Positions 5,150-6,511 of a stretch of DNA of 6,511 nucleotides are shown in pieces. Every line of letters begins with the position of its first letter. Positions within the stretch are counted from its first letter, which is position 1. The position numbers were made by a program, and so were the translations under genes. Source of the DNA: DASSFZ01 sp036514635 (lineage in GTDB: Bacteria; Chloroflexota; Anaerolineae; Fen-1058); NCBI GenBank assembly GCA_036514635.1, contig DATBWU010000305.1, positions 1 through 6,511 on the forward strand, read 5' to 3'. The notes under the pieces were generated by a model. That model saw only the letters and a program-made list of their open reading frames with translations. It was not told the DNA's origin and did not search any database.

Positions 5150-5869
5150 TTGGCCTACCTGTACGTTCTCGACTCCATCCAGCATCGTTACGGCGAGCGC
5201 CTCGTCCTCGACATCGATCATCTCGAGGTGCGGCGCGGCGAGACGCTGGGCATCATCGGCCCCAGCGGATCGGGCAAGAGCACACTGCTCCGGCTGTTGC
5301 AGTTCATCGAGCGTCCGAGCGCGGGCCGCATCGTCTTCGACGGCCAGTCGATCGAGGGTGAGCCGGCGCTCGCCGTGCGCCGCCGCGCGGCGAGCGTGTT
5401 TCAGCATCCCCTGCTGCTCGACCGATCTGTGCGCGACAACATCACTTTCGGCCGGCGCGTGCGGGGCCACCGCGACGCGCGCACGCAGGTCAGCCGGTTG
5501 ATCGATGAGCTCGGTCTAAACGATCTGGTTGACGCACCCGCACGATCGTTGTCCGGCGGCGAAGCGCAGCGTGTGGCCGTCGCGCGTGCGCTCGCCTGCG
5601 AGCCGGACGTGTTGCTGCTGGACGAGCCGACGGCCAATCTCGACCCATACAACGTCGCGTTGATCGAGGACCTCATTCACAGCCAGCGAGGGCGCGGTGT
5701 GACGGTCGTCCTGGTCACGCATCACCCCTTCCAGGCACGCCGCCTGGCCGACCGCGTCGCGCTGTTATTGAGTGGCCGGCTGGTCGAAGTCGCACCGACC
5801 CCTGAATTCTTGGACAGGTCGCGCGATCCGCGCACGCGCGCTTTCCTAAACGGCGAAATGATCTACTAA
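5150..5869 (+). CDS. tupC: Tungstate-type ABC transporter ATP-binding protein TupC
   Basis: This cytoplasmic ATPase drives the TupAB importer. All canonical ABC motifs are present: Walker A GPSGSGKST (bases 5258-5284), Q-loop VFQHPLLLDRSV, signature LSGGEAQRVAVARAL, Walker B VLLLDEPTANLD, and the H-loop histidine in VTHH. From TTG 5150 the product has 239 residues, a normal size for a single-domain ATPase, and no TOBE domain is appended. The start is uncertain. GTG 5129 adds seven residues but lies inside the palindrome; TTG 5150 begins MAYLYVLDSIQHRYG, closer to the usual TupC N terminus. Neither has a convincing Shine-Dalgarno. The gene follows tupB in the same orientation after a repeat-filled gap, so co-transcription is likely. 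ABC ATPases of different oxyanion systems look alike, so the symbol rests mainly on the neighbouring tupA and tupB. Confidence 0.9.
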   Translation: MAYLYVLDSIQHRYGERLVLDIDHLEVRRGETLGIIGPSGSGKSTLLRLLQFIERPSAGRIVFDGQSIEGEPALAVRRRAASVFQHPLLLDRSVRDNITFGRRVRGHRDARTQVSRLIDELGLNDLVDAPARSLSGGEAQRVAVARALACEPDVLLLDEPTANLDPYNVALIEDLIHSQRGRGVTVVLVTHHPFQARRLADRVALLLSGRLVEVAPTPEFLDRSRDPRTRAFLNGEMIY

Positions 5870-5903
5870 CCCCCGGTCTGTGAGGCCTACGACAACCTCT
5901 TCC

Positions 5904-5931
5904 TTGCATTCATCCTGGACGATGGTATGAT
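5904..5931 (+). promoter_or_regulatory. Candidate promoter of the metallophosphoesterase gene
   Basis: TG-G-TATGAT (5923-5931) matches an extended -10 with five of six hexamer bases. TTGCAT at 5904-5909, 16 bases before it, keeps only the TTG of a -35 box. It lies in the 115-bp gap after tupC and would give the last gene its own transcript, separate from the tup operon. Confidence 0.5.
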
Positions 5932-5936
5932 GGCTT

Positions 5937-5976
5937 AGAGGAGCCAGGTGACAGGCTTTCCAAGCGCCGGTCACCT
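5937..5976 (+). promoter_or_regulatory. Shine-Dalgarno followed by a hairpin in the metallophosphoesterase leader
   Basis: AGAGGAG (5937-5943) is a good ribosome-binding sequence but lies 41 bases from the ATG at 5985. Between them AGGTGACAGGC (5946-5956) pairs with GCCGGTCACCT (5966-5976), 11 positions with one mismatch, over a 9-base loop. With the stem folded, the Shine-Dalgarno is separated from the ATG by only 10 unpaired bases (2 before and 8 after the stem), a workable spacing. The stem shares its AGGTGAC-n-GGC core with the tupA leader hairpin at 3455-3495. Confidence 0.5.
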
Positions 5977-5984
5977 TATTCAGC

Positions 5985-6511
5985 ATGAGCGACCAGGTGT
6001 TCACGCAGCCGATACCGGGAGTGGCCTCGCCGACTCTACATCGGATCATCCTGTTCACCGAGCGAGTGGCGCGCCTCACCTGGCCGGGACAGGTGGCCGT
6101 CGTCATCGGCTACACGGCGCTCGTCGCCGTGGCGTGGGGATTGGCGCTGGAGTCGCTCGAATCCGGCAGCGTGATCGCGCTCGTCGGCCTGGTCTTCACA
6201 CTCGTCGACTGGGCGGCGCTGATTCTGCTGCCGAAACGCCGGCGATCCTACGGACCGGTCGCGCCGGGGCTGGTCGTGTTCGGCGGGCTGCGCTGCGGCA
6301 TGAGTATCGTCCTGGCGTTGTTCGCGCCCGATCCGATCATCGCTTCGACGCTGCTGCTGGGCGGTCACCTGGCGCTGACGGGTTATGCGCTGGATAGTAT
6401 GTGGGGCGAGCCATTTCGCGTCGGCGTCACGCAGCTCACCTACCGTTCGTCCAAGCTCGACGGCGCGCCGCCCATCCGCATCTTGCACCTGACCGATTTC
6501 CACATCGAGCG
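5985..6511 (+). CDS. Membrane-anchored metallophosphoesterase (3' end beyond window)
   Basis: The frame opens at ATG 5985 and runs off the end; 175 complete codons are visible. The N-terminal part has four hydrophobic segments, roughly residues 36-54, 62-82, 93-113 and 117-136, separated by short charged loops (for example KRRRS at 84-88). It then becomes soluble, and the last visible residues read IRILHLTDFHIE. The D-x-H pair (Asp171, His173) is the first metal-binding motif of the calcineurin-like phosphoesterase superfamily, which uses two metal ions to hydrolyse phosphomonoesters or phosphodiesters. The remaining motifs (GDxxD/N, GNHE/D, later histidines) would lie outside the window. An upstream in-frame TGA at 5949 and no earlier start support ATG 5985. 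Codon usage matches its neighbours. Substrate is unknown, and there is no sequence link to the tup operon. Confidence 0.8.
   Translation, partial: MSDQVFTQPIPGVASPTLHRIILFTERVARLTWPGQVAVVIGYTALVAVAWGLALESLESGSVIALVGLVFTLVDWAALILLPKRRRSYGPVAPGLVVFGGLRCGMSIVLALFAPDPIIASTLLLGGHLALTGYALDSMWGEPFRVGVTQLTYRSSKLDGAPPIRILHLTDFHIE

Noticed and set aside
5948..6397. 149-codon + strand frame at the right end
   Set aside because: It is an arginine-rich shadow; the frame starting at ATG 5985 has membrane helices and the D-x-H phosphoesterase motif and stays open to the window edge.

Overview
The window is GC-rich, densely coded bacterial DNA with every convincing gene on the + strand. The GC-rich codon usage, a lipoprotein tungstate-type ABC system, and intergenic spaces filled with short palindromic and heptameric repeats are compatible with an Anaerolineae-like Chloroflexota or a similar uncultured lineage. 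That taxonomic guess is inference; no marker here settles it.

Layout. Positions 2-187 hold the remnant of a transposase-like helix-turn-helix protein. Next comes tilS (283-1791), a tRNA(Ile)-lysidine synthase with an extended -10 box so close to its ATG that the message may be leaderless. An EamA/DMT-family transporter (about 1904-2812) is followed 3 bp later by a small ModE-like winged-helix regulator (2816-3148). A 383-bp gene-free space (3149-3531) packed with palindromes leads to a tungstate-type ABC importer: lipoprotein binding protein tupA (3532-4386), permease tupB (about 4418-5071) and ATPase tupC (about 5150-5869). The window ends inside a membrane-anchored metallophosphoesterase (5985 to beyond the edge), which is cut off just after its first metal-binding motif.

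How the genes fit together. TupA captures an oxyanion outside the membrane, TupB forms the channel and TupC supplies ATP hydrolysis. The upstream ModE-like protein is the obvious candidate regulator, although it lacks the usual oxyanion-binding domain. TilS, the EamA transporter and the metallophosphoesterase have no evident functional link to the importer.

The most unusual feature is the relation between repeats and genes. Every intergenic space larger than a few bases contains at least one dispersed repeat, and several repeats sit exactly at gene starts: a seven-base array carrying Shine-Dalgarno-like cores and TTG codons forms the start of tupB, a long palindrome runs into tupC, another runs into the EamA gene, and a hairpin separates a Shine-Dalgarno from the ATG of the metallophosphoesterase gene. 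A second seven-base array is translated in frame inside tilS. I found no tRNA, rRNA, CRISPR array or complete mobile element.
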